Positions 43,482 to 52,040 of a stretch of DNA of 64,000 nucleotides are shown piece by piece. This stretch comes from Streptomyces sp. Tu 3180. GTDB taxonomy: Bacteria; Actinomycetota; Actinomycetes; Streptomycetales; Streptomycetaceae. Under the pieces are notes generated by a model. That model was given only the letters and a program-made list of their open reading frames with translations, did not search any database and was not told the origin of the DNA. The stretch is taken from positions 124,001 through 188,000 of the forward strand of contig NZ_WOXS01000002.1 in assembly GCF_009852415.1 (NCBI RefSeq). The letters run 5' to 3'. The position numbers and the translations under genes are program-made. How positions within the stretch are numbered: the stretch's first letter is position 1; each line of letters begins with the position of its first letter.

Positions 43482-43975
43482 TCAGGCCGCCCGACCGAAG
43501 CCCTCGCTGGTCAGGTTCTCCTCCCGTAGCTGCGTGAAGTCCACATTCAGCTTCGGGTCGTACGCCTCGGGCTGGATGCCGAGCTCGTGCGTGGAGTATT
43601 CGCCGAACCGGTTGATGTGCTCGGTCAGGTACGGCGAGATGTGGGCCAGTTCCTCCGGCTCGATCGTCCAGCCCTCTTCCAGCAACTGCCGGACGATCTC
43701 CGCGATGTCCAGGGCGTTGTGGAAGATCACCGCGTTCGTGAGCAGCGCGTTGAACTTCATCGCCTTCTCCTGCTCGACGGGGTCGTTGTCGGCGAGGACG
43801 CCACGGTTGCCGAAGCCGAGCCACTGGGAGAAGCCGTTGAACGCCTCGACCTTGTTCGTCGCCGCGGTCACCCGCCGGCGCAGCGGGGCATCCGAGAGGT
43901 AGCGCAGCAGCTGCACGGTGCGAATCCACGCGGCCGACCTCGCGGAACGCGGTGTAGGTGGCGTTAGGGTCTTGC
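43482..43975 (-). pseudogene. Tn3-family transposase, C-terminal fragment
   Basis: LLRYLSDAPLRRRVTAATNK, VEAFNGFSQWLGFGNRGVLA with the catalytic Glu, and AMKFNALLTNAVIFHNALDI are the end of a Tn3 transposase. Upstream, SKQDPNATYTAFREVGRV is in a different frame (indel near 43930), and the rest of the 1000-residue protein is absent. Confidence 0.85.
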
Positions 43976-44293
43976 TTCGAACTGCGGGACAGGGGGCTCA
44001 GCCCCCGTTCGTGCGTACACGCACGCGGGGACCGAAAGGTGGTCGTTGCGCACCTTCCCCTGGCGGGAGCGGTGTTGACCATGAGCGGGACGCCGGGCGG
44101 CTCGGTCCCCGGCGGGGCGGGCGGCCAGGCCCCGTGCACGGCTGGAGAAAGGTGAGGCGGCCCGCGCCCGGGAAGTGCGGAACGGGCGAGGGGCGGATGC
44201 CGGTCAGGACCCTCAGTGAGGGCCCGCCGGCCCTGACCGGTGCGCCGGGTGAGAGCGGTTGCCAAGCCTGTCCCGGCGTCGGGCCTGCCGCCG
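43976..44293. other. Intergenic region
   Basis: No gene recognised. It lies between the Tn3 relic and the stop of the SDR gene. Confidence 0.4.
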
Positions 44294-44986
44294 TCACCAG
44301 GGGAGCACGCCGGTGCGGTTGGTCACCGTGCCGGTGGGCGTGTCGGGCCCCAGGGTGGCGATGCGCACCGCCGCCTCGGCGCCCTCCTCGACGCTCTGCC
44401 CGATGTGGCCGGTGAACTCGGTCGCGGTCTGGCCGGGGTCCACCGCGTTGAAGCGGACGTCGGGGATCGTTCTGGCGTACTGCGTGGTCAGCATGGTGAC
44501 CGCGCTCTTCGACGAGCCGTAGGCGGCGAGCGGATACTGCGACTCGACCCGCTCCGGGTCGTGGGTCAGCGTGAACGAGCCGAGGCCGCTGGTGACGTTG
44601 ACGACGGACGGGGCGGTCGCTTTCCGCAGCAGGGGCAGGAACGCGTGCGTGACGCGCACCAGGCCGAAGACGTTGGTTTCGTAGACGTGGCGGATCTGGT
44701 CGGCCGTCATGTCCTCGGGGGCCGTCACTTCGCCGAGGATGCCGGCGTTGTTGACGAGGATGTCCAGGTGGCCGGCCCGCGCCCGCAGCGTCTTGACCGC
44801 CGCGTCGACCGACGCGTCGTCGGTCACGTCCAGCTGGACGAAGTCGGCGCCGAGCCGGTCGGCGGCCTTGCGTCCGTTCTCGGCGTCCCGGGCTCCGATC
44901 CAGACCGTCTGGCCTGCCTGGACGAGTCTGCGCGCGATCTCGTGGCCGAGTCCCCTGTTGCCGCCGGTGATCAATGTGGTGGTCAC
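44294..44986 (-). CDS. Short-chain dehydrogenase/reductase (SDR)
   Basis: 230 aa. Classical SDR: cofactor motif TLITGGNRGLGHEIARRL (TGxxxGxG), DVTD near residue 54, NNAG in ILVNNAGILGEV, catalytic Ser in VNVTSGLGS and the YxxxK pair in AAYGSSKSAVTM. The R at the end of beta-2 (GARDAENG) suggests NADP(H). It lies downstream of the ABM monooxygenase and alpha/beta-hydrolase genes on the same strand and is probably in the same regulon. The substrate is unknown. Confidence 0.92.
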   Translation of the reverse strand: MTTTLITGGNRGLGHEIARRLVQAGQTVWIGARDAENGRKAADRLGADFVQLDVTDDASVDAAVKTLRARAGHLDILVNNAGILGEVTAPEDMTADQIRHVYETNVFGLVRVTHAFLPLLRKATAPSVVNVTSGLGSFTLTHDPERVESQYPLAAYGSSKSAVTMLTTQYARTIPDVRFNAVDPGQTATEFTGHIGQSVEEGAEAAVRIATLGPDTPTGTVTNRTGVLPW

Positions 44987-45109
44987 GTCGTGTCTCTCCT
45001 GTGAGTGTCGTCAAAGCGGGTGCTCCCGGGAAGCGGTCACCGGGAGCACCCGCGGGATTGGTTCGCGGCGGTGCGGCCCGCCGGCGTCGATGCCGGCGGG
45101 CGTCCGGCA

Positions 45110-45433
45110 CTAGTGGGCGGGGCGGAACGGGCGCAGCAGGCGGATGCCGTCCTCGATGGATCCGTCGATCAGTTCGAGCATCTGCGGGACGAGTTCCCGC
45201 ATGCGGGGCGCGGCGAGGTGGGCGTCGAGGTGGGCGCGGGTCTCCCAGCGTTCGTAGATGACGAATTCGCCGGGTCGGCCCTCGACTTCGTGGGCCTCGT
45301 AGTCGATGTTGCCGGGGTCGTTGCGCGAGGGGGTGACGGCGGCGGTGATGAACGCCTTGAGATCGGCCTCCCTGCCCGCCTTCGCCTTCGCGTCCCAGAC
45401 GACGGTCACGTAGCCGGTGGGTGTTGCGGTCAT
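45110..45433 (-). CDS. ABM-domain (quinol) monooxygenase
   Basis: 107 aa. One antibiotic-biosynthesis-monooxygenase domain: GYVTVVWDAKAKAGREADLK, DPGNIDYEAHEVEGRPGEFV, IYERWETRAHLDAHLAAPRM. These dimeric ferredoxin-like proteins act on quinols or aromatic polyketide intermediates without cofactor, or as detoxification proteins. It lies between an SDR and an alpha/beta hydrolase gene in the same direction. Confidence 0.9.
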   Translation of the reverse strand: MTATPTGYVTVVWDAKAKAGREADLKAFITAAVTPSRNDPGNIDYEAHEVEGRPGEFVIYERWETRAHLDAHLAAPRMRELVPQMLELIDGSIEDGIRLLRPFRPAH

Positions 45434-45499
45434 GGTGATTCCTTTTCTGTTCCGTGTTGTGTTCCGTGCTGACGGACTGTGTGTCGGTACCGAGCCGGG

Positions 45500-46324
45500 T
45501 CAGCTCTTGATGAAGTCGAGGAGGTCGGCGTTGACGGTGTCGGCGTTGACGGTGCACATGCCGTGCGACAGGCCCGGGTAGACCTTCAGGTCCGCGTTCT
45601 TGACCAACGTGACCGCCGGCCGGGCGGAGTTGGCGATCGGGAGGATCTGGTCGTCGTCGCCGTGCATGATGAGCGTGGGCACGTCGATCGCCCGGAGGTC
45701 GTCGGTGAAGTCCGTCTCCGAGAACGCTCTGATCCCCTCGTGGTGTGCCTGCGCGCTGCCGGCCATCCCCTGGCGCCACCAGTCCTGGATGATGCCCTGG
45801 GAGACGTCCGCGCCCGGACGGTTGAACCCGTAGAACGGCCCGGAGGCGATGTCGAGGTAGAACTGGGAGCGGTCGGTGGCCACGCCCTCGCGGTAGCCGT
45901 CGAAGACCTCCATCGGCAGTCCTGCGGGGTTGGCTTCCGTTTGGACCATGAGCGGCGGGACCGCTGCGATGAGGACGGCCTTGGCGACCCGGCCGGCACC
46001 GTGCCTGGCGACGTACCGGGCGACCTCTCCGCCACCGGCGCAGTGGCCGACGTGGACGACGTCGCGCAGGCCGAGGTGCGCCACCACGGCGGCGGCGTCC
46101 GCCGCGTAGCGGTCCATGTCGTGCCCGTGGCCGACCTGGGCGGAGCGGCCGTGTCCGCGGCGGTCGTGGGCGACGACGCGGTAGCCTCGCCGGACGAGGA
46201 ACAGCAACTGGGCGTCCCAGTCGTCCGAGCTCAGCGGCCAGCCGTGGTGGAACATGACCGGCCGGCCCGAGCCCCAGTCCTTGTAGAAGATCTCGACTCC
46301 GTCGCCGGTGGTGACGAACGGCAT
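45500..46324 (-). CDS. Non-haem haloperoxidase-like alpha/beta hydrolase with Cys nucleophile
   Basis: 274 aa from ATG 46324. It closely follows the bacterial chloroperoxidase/arylesterase pattern: VEIFYKDWGSGRPVMFHHGW (oxyanion), RVVAHDRRGHGRSAQ, TLIMHGDDDQILPIANSA (acid) and YPGLSHGMCTVNAD (His). The nucleophile elbow, normally GHSTGGGE, reads VGHCAGGGEVARYVARHG, so residue 95 is Cys (TGC, complement of 46040-46042). A Cys-His-Asp triad like that of dienelactone hydrolase would result. It is preceded by the 123-bp segment that is repeated upstream of the aldehyde dehydrogenase. Confidence 0.9.
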   Translation of the reverse strand: MPFVTTGDGVEIFYKDWGSGRPVMFHHGWPLSSDDWDAQLLFLVRRGYRVVAHDRRGHGRSAQVGHGHDMDRYAADAAAVVAHLGLRDVVHVGHCAGGGEVARYVARHGAGRVAKAVLIAAVPPLMVQTEANPAGLPMEVFDGYREGVATDRSQFYLDIASGPFYGFNRPGADVSQGIIQDWWRQGMAGSAQAHHEGIRAFSETDFTDDLRAIDVPTLIMHGDDDQILPIANSARPAVTLVKNADLKVYPGLSHGMCTVNADTVNADLLDFIKS

Positions 46325-46444
46325 GGTCCGCTCCTCGTGGTCTCGCCCGGGTACCGGGCGGATTCGATGTCTCCACGAGAATGGCTCGGCCACCGTGCCG
46401 ACAGCCTCCGTCAGCTGACTGACATCCGGCCGACGGCTCGCTTA
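46322..46444. repeat. 123-bp duplicated promoter segment, copy A
   Basis: Extends from the start codon of the alpha/beta hydrolase through its ribosome site and upstream region. It is identical to 53496-53618 except for A/G at 46362/53536. It contains the perfect palindrome GTCAGCTGAC (46410-46419). Confidence 0.93.
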
Positions 46445-46484
46445 CGTCAGTACCGGGGCAGTGCTGAGACCCGATCGGTAGCTC

Positions 46485-49268
46485 TCACGGCCGGGTGGCC
46501 GGAGGCTCGGGAGGCAGCGCCTCCAGAGCGTTGCGGAGCCCGGCCCGCGACGTGATCCCCAGCTTCGGGAACACACGGTAGAGATGCGACGACACGGTCC
46601 GCGGCGAAAGGAACAGACGCGACGCGATCTGCGGGTTCGACAGCCCCGTCGCCGCCAGCCTGGCGACCTCCAGCTCCTGCGGGGTGAGGGCCTCACCGGC
46701 CTTGCCCCGGCCGGTCCGCGTCATCCCGGTGGCGCGCAGCTCCGCCGCGGCCCGGGCCTCCCACGAACGGGCCCCGAGCTCCTCGAAGCGGCCGCGGGCG
46801 GCGGCCAGCTGCGCCCGGGCCTCGCGGTTGAGCCCCTGACGGCGCAGCCTCTCGCCGTACGCCAGATGAGCACGGCCGACCTCGAAGGGCCACTGCTCGA
46901 CGCCCGGCAGCCCGAGCGCCTCCTCGAAGCACCGGACCATGTCCTCGGCAGCCGATGTCATCGCCGTGACCGTGGCCGCGCTCAGCGCGAACCGCGACGA
47001 GAGGTGACCGACACCGGCGTCGCGCAGCGCGTCCGCGTGCCGTCGCGCCTCCGCGTGCCGCCCGGTGCGCACGGCGGCCTCGACGAGGTCCGGCGCGGAC
47101 CACACGGCCTCGGGGTTGAACGGCGGCAGCACACCCGGAGCGCAGATCGCCGTGGCGTGCCGGAACGCCGTCTCGAAGTCGGCGGCGCCGAGGGCCGCCC
47201 GGGCCGCCGCCTGGTGGGCGCAGCTTTCCAGCCGCCGCAGGCCCCTGGGACCCGACCACCCCCAGATGTCCTCGCAGTGCTCCCGGCACGCGTCGAGGGA
47301 GCCGCTCTGGGCCGCGGCCATCGCAGCGACGTAGTGCCCCACCTGGGCGAACAGGTGGTACCCCGTCTCCTCGGACAGTGCGATGAGCTCGTCCGCGGCA
47401 CCGGCCGACGCCTGCCACCGGCCGGCGTACAGGTCGTCCAGGGCGACGAACATCAGGGCCGGCATGCTCGATCCCACCGCGCCGCCGTCGCGTATGACCC
47501 GGGACACGGCCTCGCGACAGCCCGGAAGCCGGTCGAGGTACGAGGCGGTCAGGGCGGTGCGGATGACCACGTCGGCGTCACTCTGGTCCCTCAGCCGCGC
47601 GATCTCCTCGTCCAGGCGGCGCAGCATGCCGTCGGTGACGGAGCCGAGGTCGTGGTGGACGCGCCCCAGCGACGCCGCGGCGGCGGGCGCTGCCTCGGGG
47701 AACCGGGCGAGCACATCGACCAGAGGCTGCCAGTGCTCGGGCCGACCCGAGTACTGGCTGGCGAGGCTGAGGGTGAACAGCGCGGTCTCCAGCTCCTCAC
47801 GCGGCGGTCCGGGCATCACCGGGGCCTGCTCGACCGCCTCCATCAGGAGTGCATGGGCCGTATCGGCGTCGCCTTCCGTGACGAGCACCAGGAAGCCGGC
47901 CGTCGCGGCCGCCGAGAGCGACCGGGCCGCCGGACCGCCCTCGACCTCACGCATGATCTCGTGGCTGATCTCCAGATGGCCTGCGACCCAGGCGGCGGCA
48001 TAGGCGGCCTGCGACAGGCGGCGCCTGCGGTCCGCTCGGTCGGGGCTCAGCTCGGCCGCGCGCCGCAATCTCGCGATCGCGCCGTCAGCGTCACCGCGCC
48101 GCAGGCCGCTCCGGGCCGCCGACTCCACAACGGCGGCGACCGCCTCGTCGGGCGCCGTCGTGGCTCTCGCGAGGTGATCACCGCGCCGCTCGGGCTGGTC
48201 GGCCAGCGCGTCGGCCAGCCGGCGGTGGGCGCCGCGCCGCTGTTCACCGGTGGAACCGTCGACCACCGCGGACCTGACCAGCGGATGCCTGAAGCGCACC
48301 GCGCGGCCGTTCTCCGCGACCATGACCAGGTGGTCACGCTCCGCGGGAGCGAGTTCCTCAAGGCTGCCCGGCCCGCCGGCCGCCTCGAGGACGCCGATGT
48401 CGCCGGAGCCCTCAAGAGCCGCGAGCAGCAGTACCTCGCGCGTTCCCCGCGGCAGTCGTCCGACGCGGGCGCCGTACAGAGCGCGGACATCCCGCCCCGG
48501 GCCGCTCGCCCGCCCCGCCCCTTGGCCGTGTTGGTCGCCGGACACCCCGGTGGACCCGGCGAACTCGAGCAGCGCCAGGGGATTTCCCTGCGCCTCGTGC
48601 GCCACGGTCGAAAGAACCCGGCGGGGAAGGTGGGCAAAGCGCCGGGACAGCAGCCGCAGGGCGTCCGCGTCACCCAGCGGCGCGACCTCGAGTTCCGACA
48701 GACCGGTGGACCGGAAGGATTCGCCGGGCTCCGCCCGCTGCGCTCCGAGCAGCCCGATGCGGCGGCCCCCCAGTCTTCTGGCGACGAAACCCACCGCAGC
48801 CCGGCTCGCCTGGTCGACGACATGAAGGTCATCGACCACGAGGAGCAACGGCCGCTCCTTCGCGGCCTCGTCGAACAGGGACAGTGCCGCGTTCAGGACG
48901 GCGATCCGGCTCGGCGCGGGACCGGCGCCGAGACCGAGGGCGACCTCGAGGGCCTCCCGCATGGAACGCGGCAGACGACCGAGCTCGTCCGGCAGCGAGC
49001 CAACGAGCTGATGGAGCCCCGCAAAGCTGATGTCCGTCTCGTACTCGACACCGCTCCCGCGGACGACCCGCACTCCCTTCGCCACCGCCAGCTCGGCGGT
49101 CGCGTCCAGGAGCGCCGTCTTCCCCACGCCCGGATCACCGGTGAGCAGCAGGACAGCTCCGTCCGTCCCGGCCATGTCCAGGAACGCCGCAAGCTCGGCG
49201 AGCTCGCCCTCCCGACCGACCAGCCCGGTCGGGCCGACGCCCATGCCTGTCCCTGACTTCGCCCACAT
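46485..49268 (-). CDS. LAL-type LuxR-family transcriptional regulator
   Basis: About 927 aa from ATG 49268 (GTG 49310 would add 14). N-terminal AAA/AAA_16 ATPase: LVGREGELAELAAFLD, Walker A LTGDPGVGKTALLD, Walker B PLLLVVDDLHVVD. A long TPR-like helical middle follows, then a C-terminal LuxR HTH: LTPQELEVARLAATGLSNPQ, IASRLFLSPRTVSSHLYRVF with PKLGITSRAGL. LAL proteins are ligand/ATP-dependent activators of catabolic or antibiotic genes. It lies directly behind the promoter of the hydrolase operon and between the two copies of the duplicated promoter, so it is the prime candidate to control both. Confidence 0.93.
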   Translation of the reverse strand: MWAKSGTGMGVGPTGLVGREGELAELAAFLDMAGTDGAVLLLTGDPGVGKTALLDATAELAVAKGVRVVRGSGVEYETDISFAGLHQLVGSLPDELGRLPRSMREALEVALGLGAGPAPSRIAVLNAALSLFDEAAKERPLLLVVDDLHVVDQASRAAVGFVARRLGGRRIGLLGAQRAEPGESFRSTGLSELEVAPLGDADALRLLSRRFAHLPRRVLSTVAHEAQGNPLALLEFAGSTGVSGDQHGQGAGRASGPGRDVRALYGARVGRLPRGTREVLLLAALEGSGDIGVLEAAGGPGSLEELAPAERDHLVMVAENGRAVRFRHPLVRSAVVDGSTGEQRRGAHRRLADALADQPERRGDHLARATTAPDEAVAAVVESAARSGLRRGDADGAIARLRRAAELSPDRADRRRRLSQAAYAAAWVAGHLEISHEIMREVEGGPAARSLSAAATAGFLVLVTEGDADTAHALLMEAVEQAPVMPGPPREELETALFTLSLASQYSGRPEHWQPLVDVLARFPEAAPAAAASLGRVHHDLGSVTDGMLRRLDEEIARLRDQSDADVVIRTALTASYLDRLPGCREAVSRVIRDGGAVGSSMPALMFVALDDLYAGRWQASAGAADELIALSEETGYHLFAQVGHYVAAMAAAQSGSLDACREHCEDIWGWSGPRGLRRLESCAHQAAARAALGAADFETAFRHATAICAPGVLPPFNPEAVWSAPDLVEAAVRTGRHAEARRHADALRDAGVGHLSSRFALSAATVTAMTSAAEDMVRCFEEALGLPGVEQWPFEVGRAHLAYGERLRRQGLNREARAQLAAARGRFEELGARSWEARAAAELRATGMTRTGRGKAGEALTPQELEVARLAATGLSNPQIASRLFLSPRTVSSHLYRVFPKLGITSRAGLRNALEALPPEPPATRP

Positions 49269-49345
49269 CCGCCGCGTCCCTCGTCCTGCCTCGCGAAGCG
49301 GTCGGACCACCAGCCACGCACTTGATCAGGAAGTATCGCACCCAT

Positions 49346-49785
49346 CGGCGAACGGAGCGTGAAGCCATCTGCTTCGCCGGCACCCGCGGCTCCCAAACGA
49401 AGATCATGCAGGACACCAGCCGGGCGCTGCAGCCCCACCGCAACGACAGCACCAAGGTCGCGCGGATCACCGTGCCGGTCCTCCTCCCGCCCGGCAAAGA
49501 TCCGGCTGACACGGTCGCCTCCGCCAGCTACCGCCCCCTCGTCGCCGTCCTCCGAGGCCTGCGCAGTCATGATGAACGACTCGTCGAGCAGCTCGCCTCC
49601 CGCGCCCACACCAGCGGACAGCGCAAGATCCACGTCCGAGGCGACGAAGACGGACGGATCATCGGCGGCGAGGACGACGGCGAAGACCAGGAACACGACG
49701 ACGCCGACGCCGCTGCCGAGTCCGCCCTGCTCCACTTCTCCACCCCGCGCGGCCACAGCGAACAGATCACGGTCGACGGCGAGAC
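49346..49785 (+). pseudogene. Telomere-type helicase (helicase-associated protein) fragment
   Basis: EAICFAGTRGSQTKIMQDTS, DSTKVARITVPVLLPPGKDP, ADTVASASYRPLVAVLRGLR, SHDERLVEQLASRAHTSGQR and AAAESALLHFSTPR match an internal part of the large DEAD/DEAH helicases found near the ends of Streptomyces linear chromosomes and plasmids. Both the N-terminal motor and the C-terminal helicase-associated repeats are missing. Confidence 0.65.
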
Positions 49786-49998
49786 AGAACCGGTGGGCGT
49801 ACGGTCGCGTGGGTCACCGCGCCCGCGCCCCGCCGTGAGGACGTCGTCCAGGGCCAGCGGGTTCGCGGTGCCGAGCGGGTGCGTCCCCGTAGCCGGCGTG
49901 AACCGCGTGTCGCCGTCGTTGAGCAGGTGCACCGGGCGCACGGCACGGGCGCCGTCGTACGCCGTGCCGACCAGGTCCCCGCGGCGGCGAGGGTTCCC

Positions 49999-51240
49999 TC
50001 ACAGAACTGGCACCGCGACGCTTTCCTCGCCCCTCCCGCGCTTCGGGCTCGCCCCGAGCGCCGTCAGCGTCACCCCGGTTGCCACCGCCAGCGCCGCCAC
50101 CAGCCCCGCCGCGAGCACCGCCCAGTGACCCAGGAACGTACAGACGACCACCAGCAGCGCCGTGGCCGGCAGCACCGACTGCTGGGCGATCCCCACCTTG
50201 TAGAAGCGCGAGTGCAGCGCCCACACCGTGAGCAGGAACAGCGCTGTCGGCAGCGTCACCGCCGCCGACGCCGACAGCGCCGAGAGGTGCGCCTTGCCCA
50301 CCGCATGCTCCACCGCCACCTCCAGGCCGGCCCCGATCGCGGCACCCGAGACGAAGATCAGGTAATGGCCGTAACCCCAGAGGAAGGACTGCCGGTTCGA
50401 CCGGAGGTGCCCGTGGATGGGGACCGCGAAGTACACCCACCAGGCGGCGAAGACGATCAGTAGTCCGCCGGCGGCGATGGGCAGCAACTCACCCAGAGCG
50501 TTGTGCTCGTCGATCCCCGACTTCACGGCGACGGTTGCCGCCGCGATGGTCTCGCCGAGCACGATGAGCGTGAGCAGCCCGTACCGTTCGGCGATGTGGT
50601 GGGGGTGCCACGGCGTGGGGTGGGCCCGCTCCGCATACAGCGGTACGGCCATCTCCAGCAGCGTCATCACCAGGAAGAGCCACGGGCGGCCGGTCTCCGG
50701 CAGGGCCAGTAGTCCCAGCCAGCCGATCTGGCACAGCCCGATGGCGTACCGCAGCGCCATCGTCCGCTCGGGGCCCTGGCTCGACCGCGCCACGCGCAGC
50801 CACTGCGCCGTCATGGCGAGCCGCATGATCACATAGCCCAGGATGACGACCAGGTACGCGTGTTCCTCGGAGGCCTGGGAGACGCCTGCCGTCAGGACGA
50901 GCACGCCGGCTATCTGGATCAGCGTGACGATCCTGTACAGCACGTCGTCGTTGTCGTAAGACGAGGCGAACCACGTGAAGTTCATCCACGCCCACCAGAT
51001 GGCGAAGAAGATCATCAAGTAGTTGAGGATCCCCTCGCCCGTGTGTCCCTCGACTATGGCGTGCACCAACTGGGCGCCTGCCTGGGCTATGGCCACGATG
51101 AAGCACAGGTCGAAGAAGAGCTCCAGTGAGGAGACGCCGCGGTGGGTCTCGTCGCGGCCTCGCGCCGTGAGCCTGCGCAGTGGTCTGCGGTGTGCGGGCG
51201 CCGCGGTGCACACCGGCGGCGGAGTCGGACTGCTTGTCAT
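49999..51240 (-). CDS. ltrA: LtrA family (low temperature requirement A) membrane protein
   Basis: 413 aa from ATG 51240; its start overlaps the TGA of the upstream small gene (ATGA), so they are coupled. LtrA hallmarks: VSSLELFFDLCFIVAIAQAG, IWWAWMNFTWFASSYDNDDV, RYGLLTLIVLGETIAAATVA. About ten to twelve transmembrane helices fill the protein. The molecular function of the family is unknown. Confidence 0.92.
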   Translation of the reverse strand: MTSSPTPPPVCTAAPAHRRPLRRLTARGRDETHRGVSSLELFFDLCFIVAIAQAGAQLVHAIVEGHTGEGILNYLMIFFAIWWAWMNFTWFASSYDNDDVLYRIVTLIQIAGVLVLTAGVSQASEEHAYLVVILGYVIMRLAMTAQWLRVARSSQGPERTMALRYAIGLCQIGWLGLLALPETGRPWLFLVMTLLEMAVPLYAERAHPTPWHPHHIAERYGLLTLIVLGETIAAATVAVKSGIDEHNALGELLPIAAGGLLIVFAAWWVYFAVPIHGHLRSNRQSFLWGYGHYLIFVSGAAIGAGLEVAVEHAVGKAHLSALSASAAVTLPTALFLLTVWALHSRFYKVGIAQQSVLPATALLVVVCTFLGHWAVLAAGLVAALAVATGVTLTALGASPKRGRGEESVAVPVL

Positions 51241-51608
51241 CTGGTGAGCCAAGCTCCGAAATGCCGCTGCAGTCGGGGATTGATCTGCCAGACCATCGCT
51301 GCTGCCGCCGCCGGGACGAGTACGGCGAGTCGCACCGGCAGGTACAGATCCTCCAGAACAGGGTTCGTGGCCAGGCCCAGCAGGACGATGGTGGGGTAGA
51401 TACCGCACACGGTGAGGAGCCACAGCTTCCAACGCCGGGCGGCGGCCGGAACGGTGGGGCCGAGCCGGGGTTCGGCGTTCGCGGACGCGTTCCGGCTCTG
51501 CTCCCGGAGCGTGTGCCGGATGTCTGTCACTGCCGGTGGGCTTGGCAGTCCAGGGTCGTCGGCACCGTAGGCATGGGACACAATTCCCTCGTTCATGGAC
51601 CACTCCAC
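51237..51608 (-). CDS. Small membrane protein coupled to LtrA
   Basis: 123 aa from GTG 51608 (ATG 51596 possible). A variable charged N-terminus is followed by two transmembrane helices: WKLWLLTVCGIYPTIVLLGL and LPVRLAVLVPAAAAAMVWQI, ending NPRLQRHFGAWL. This two-helix module is known as the C-terminal anchor of some ABM-type monooxygenases; here it is free-standing. It is translationally coupled to ltrA. Confidence 0.75.
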   Translation of the reverse strand: MEWSMNEGIVSHAYGADDPGLPSPPAVTDIRHTLREQSRNASANAEPRLGPTVPAAARRWKLWLLTVCGIYPTIVLLGLATNPVLEDLYLPVRLAVLVPAAAAAMVWQINPRLQRHFGAWLTR

Positions 51609-51639
51609 ATCGAAATGCTGCGTATCGTTTTGATTCCAT

Positions 51640-51972
51640 CGGTTCCTGCGCGACCGAGGCGATGTTGGCGCTGCGTGAGGGGCTGCCCGCGCGCAACAGC
51701 GGCAGCAGTTGCCGGGTGAGCAGCACAGGGCTCAGGTGGTTCACCGCCAGCCGCTGCTGGTGCCGTGCCGCCACTTCGGCCGCGAGTCGCTGGGTCTTGG
51801 CCGGAGCGGACAGGTCGGCGATGTATTGCTCGGCCCTGAAACGTTGCGCGATCGGCACCGGTTGCTGCGGGTTACGATCGTGCAGAAGCAACTGGTGCCC
51901 GACTTCCGCAAGCTCCTCAGCCAGAGCGAGACCAAGACCGTTCGTCGCTCCGGTGAGCGGAATCGACGGCAT
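51640..51972 (-). pseudogene. SDR fragment with internal deletion
   Basis: PSIPLTGATNGLGLALAEEL (TGxxxGxG) and ADLSAPAKTQRLAAEVAARH are followed directly by LAVNHLSPVLLTRQLLPLLR and SANIASVAQEP; the NNAG segment of about 40 residues between them is gone, and the catalytic Tyr half is missing. Dead. Confidence 0.75.
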
Positions 51973-52040
51973 GGTGCGGCCTTCTTGTGCGGGGGCCCGG
52001 GCCCGGCGCCCGGGCGGGCGCCGGCCGGGTCATGATCTGA

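Noticed and set aside
43998..46376. 792-codon minus-strand open frame spanning three genes
   Set aside because: It is out of frame with the SDR, ABM and hydrolase genes it covers and is Arg/Pro-rich throughout.
46584..49256. About 890-codon plus-strand open frame
   Set aside because: Antisense shadow of the LAL regulator; Arg/Gly/Pro-rich with no motif.
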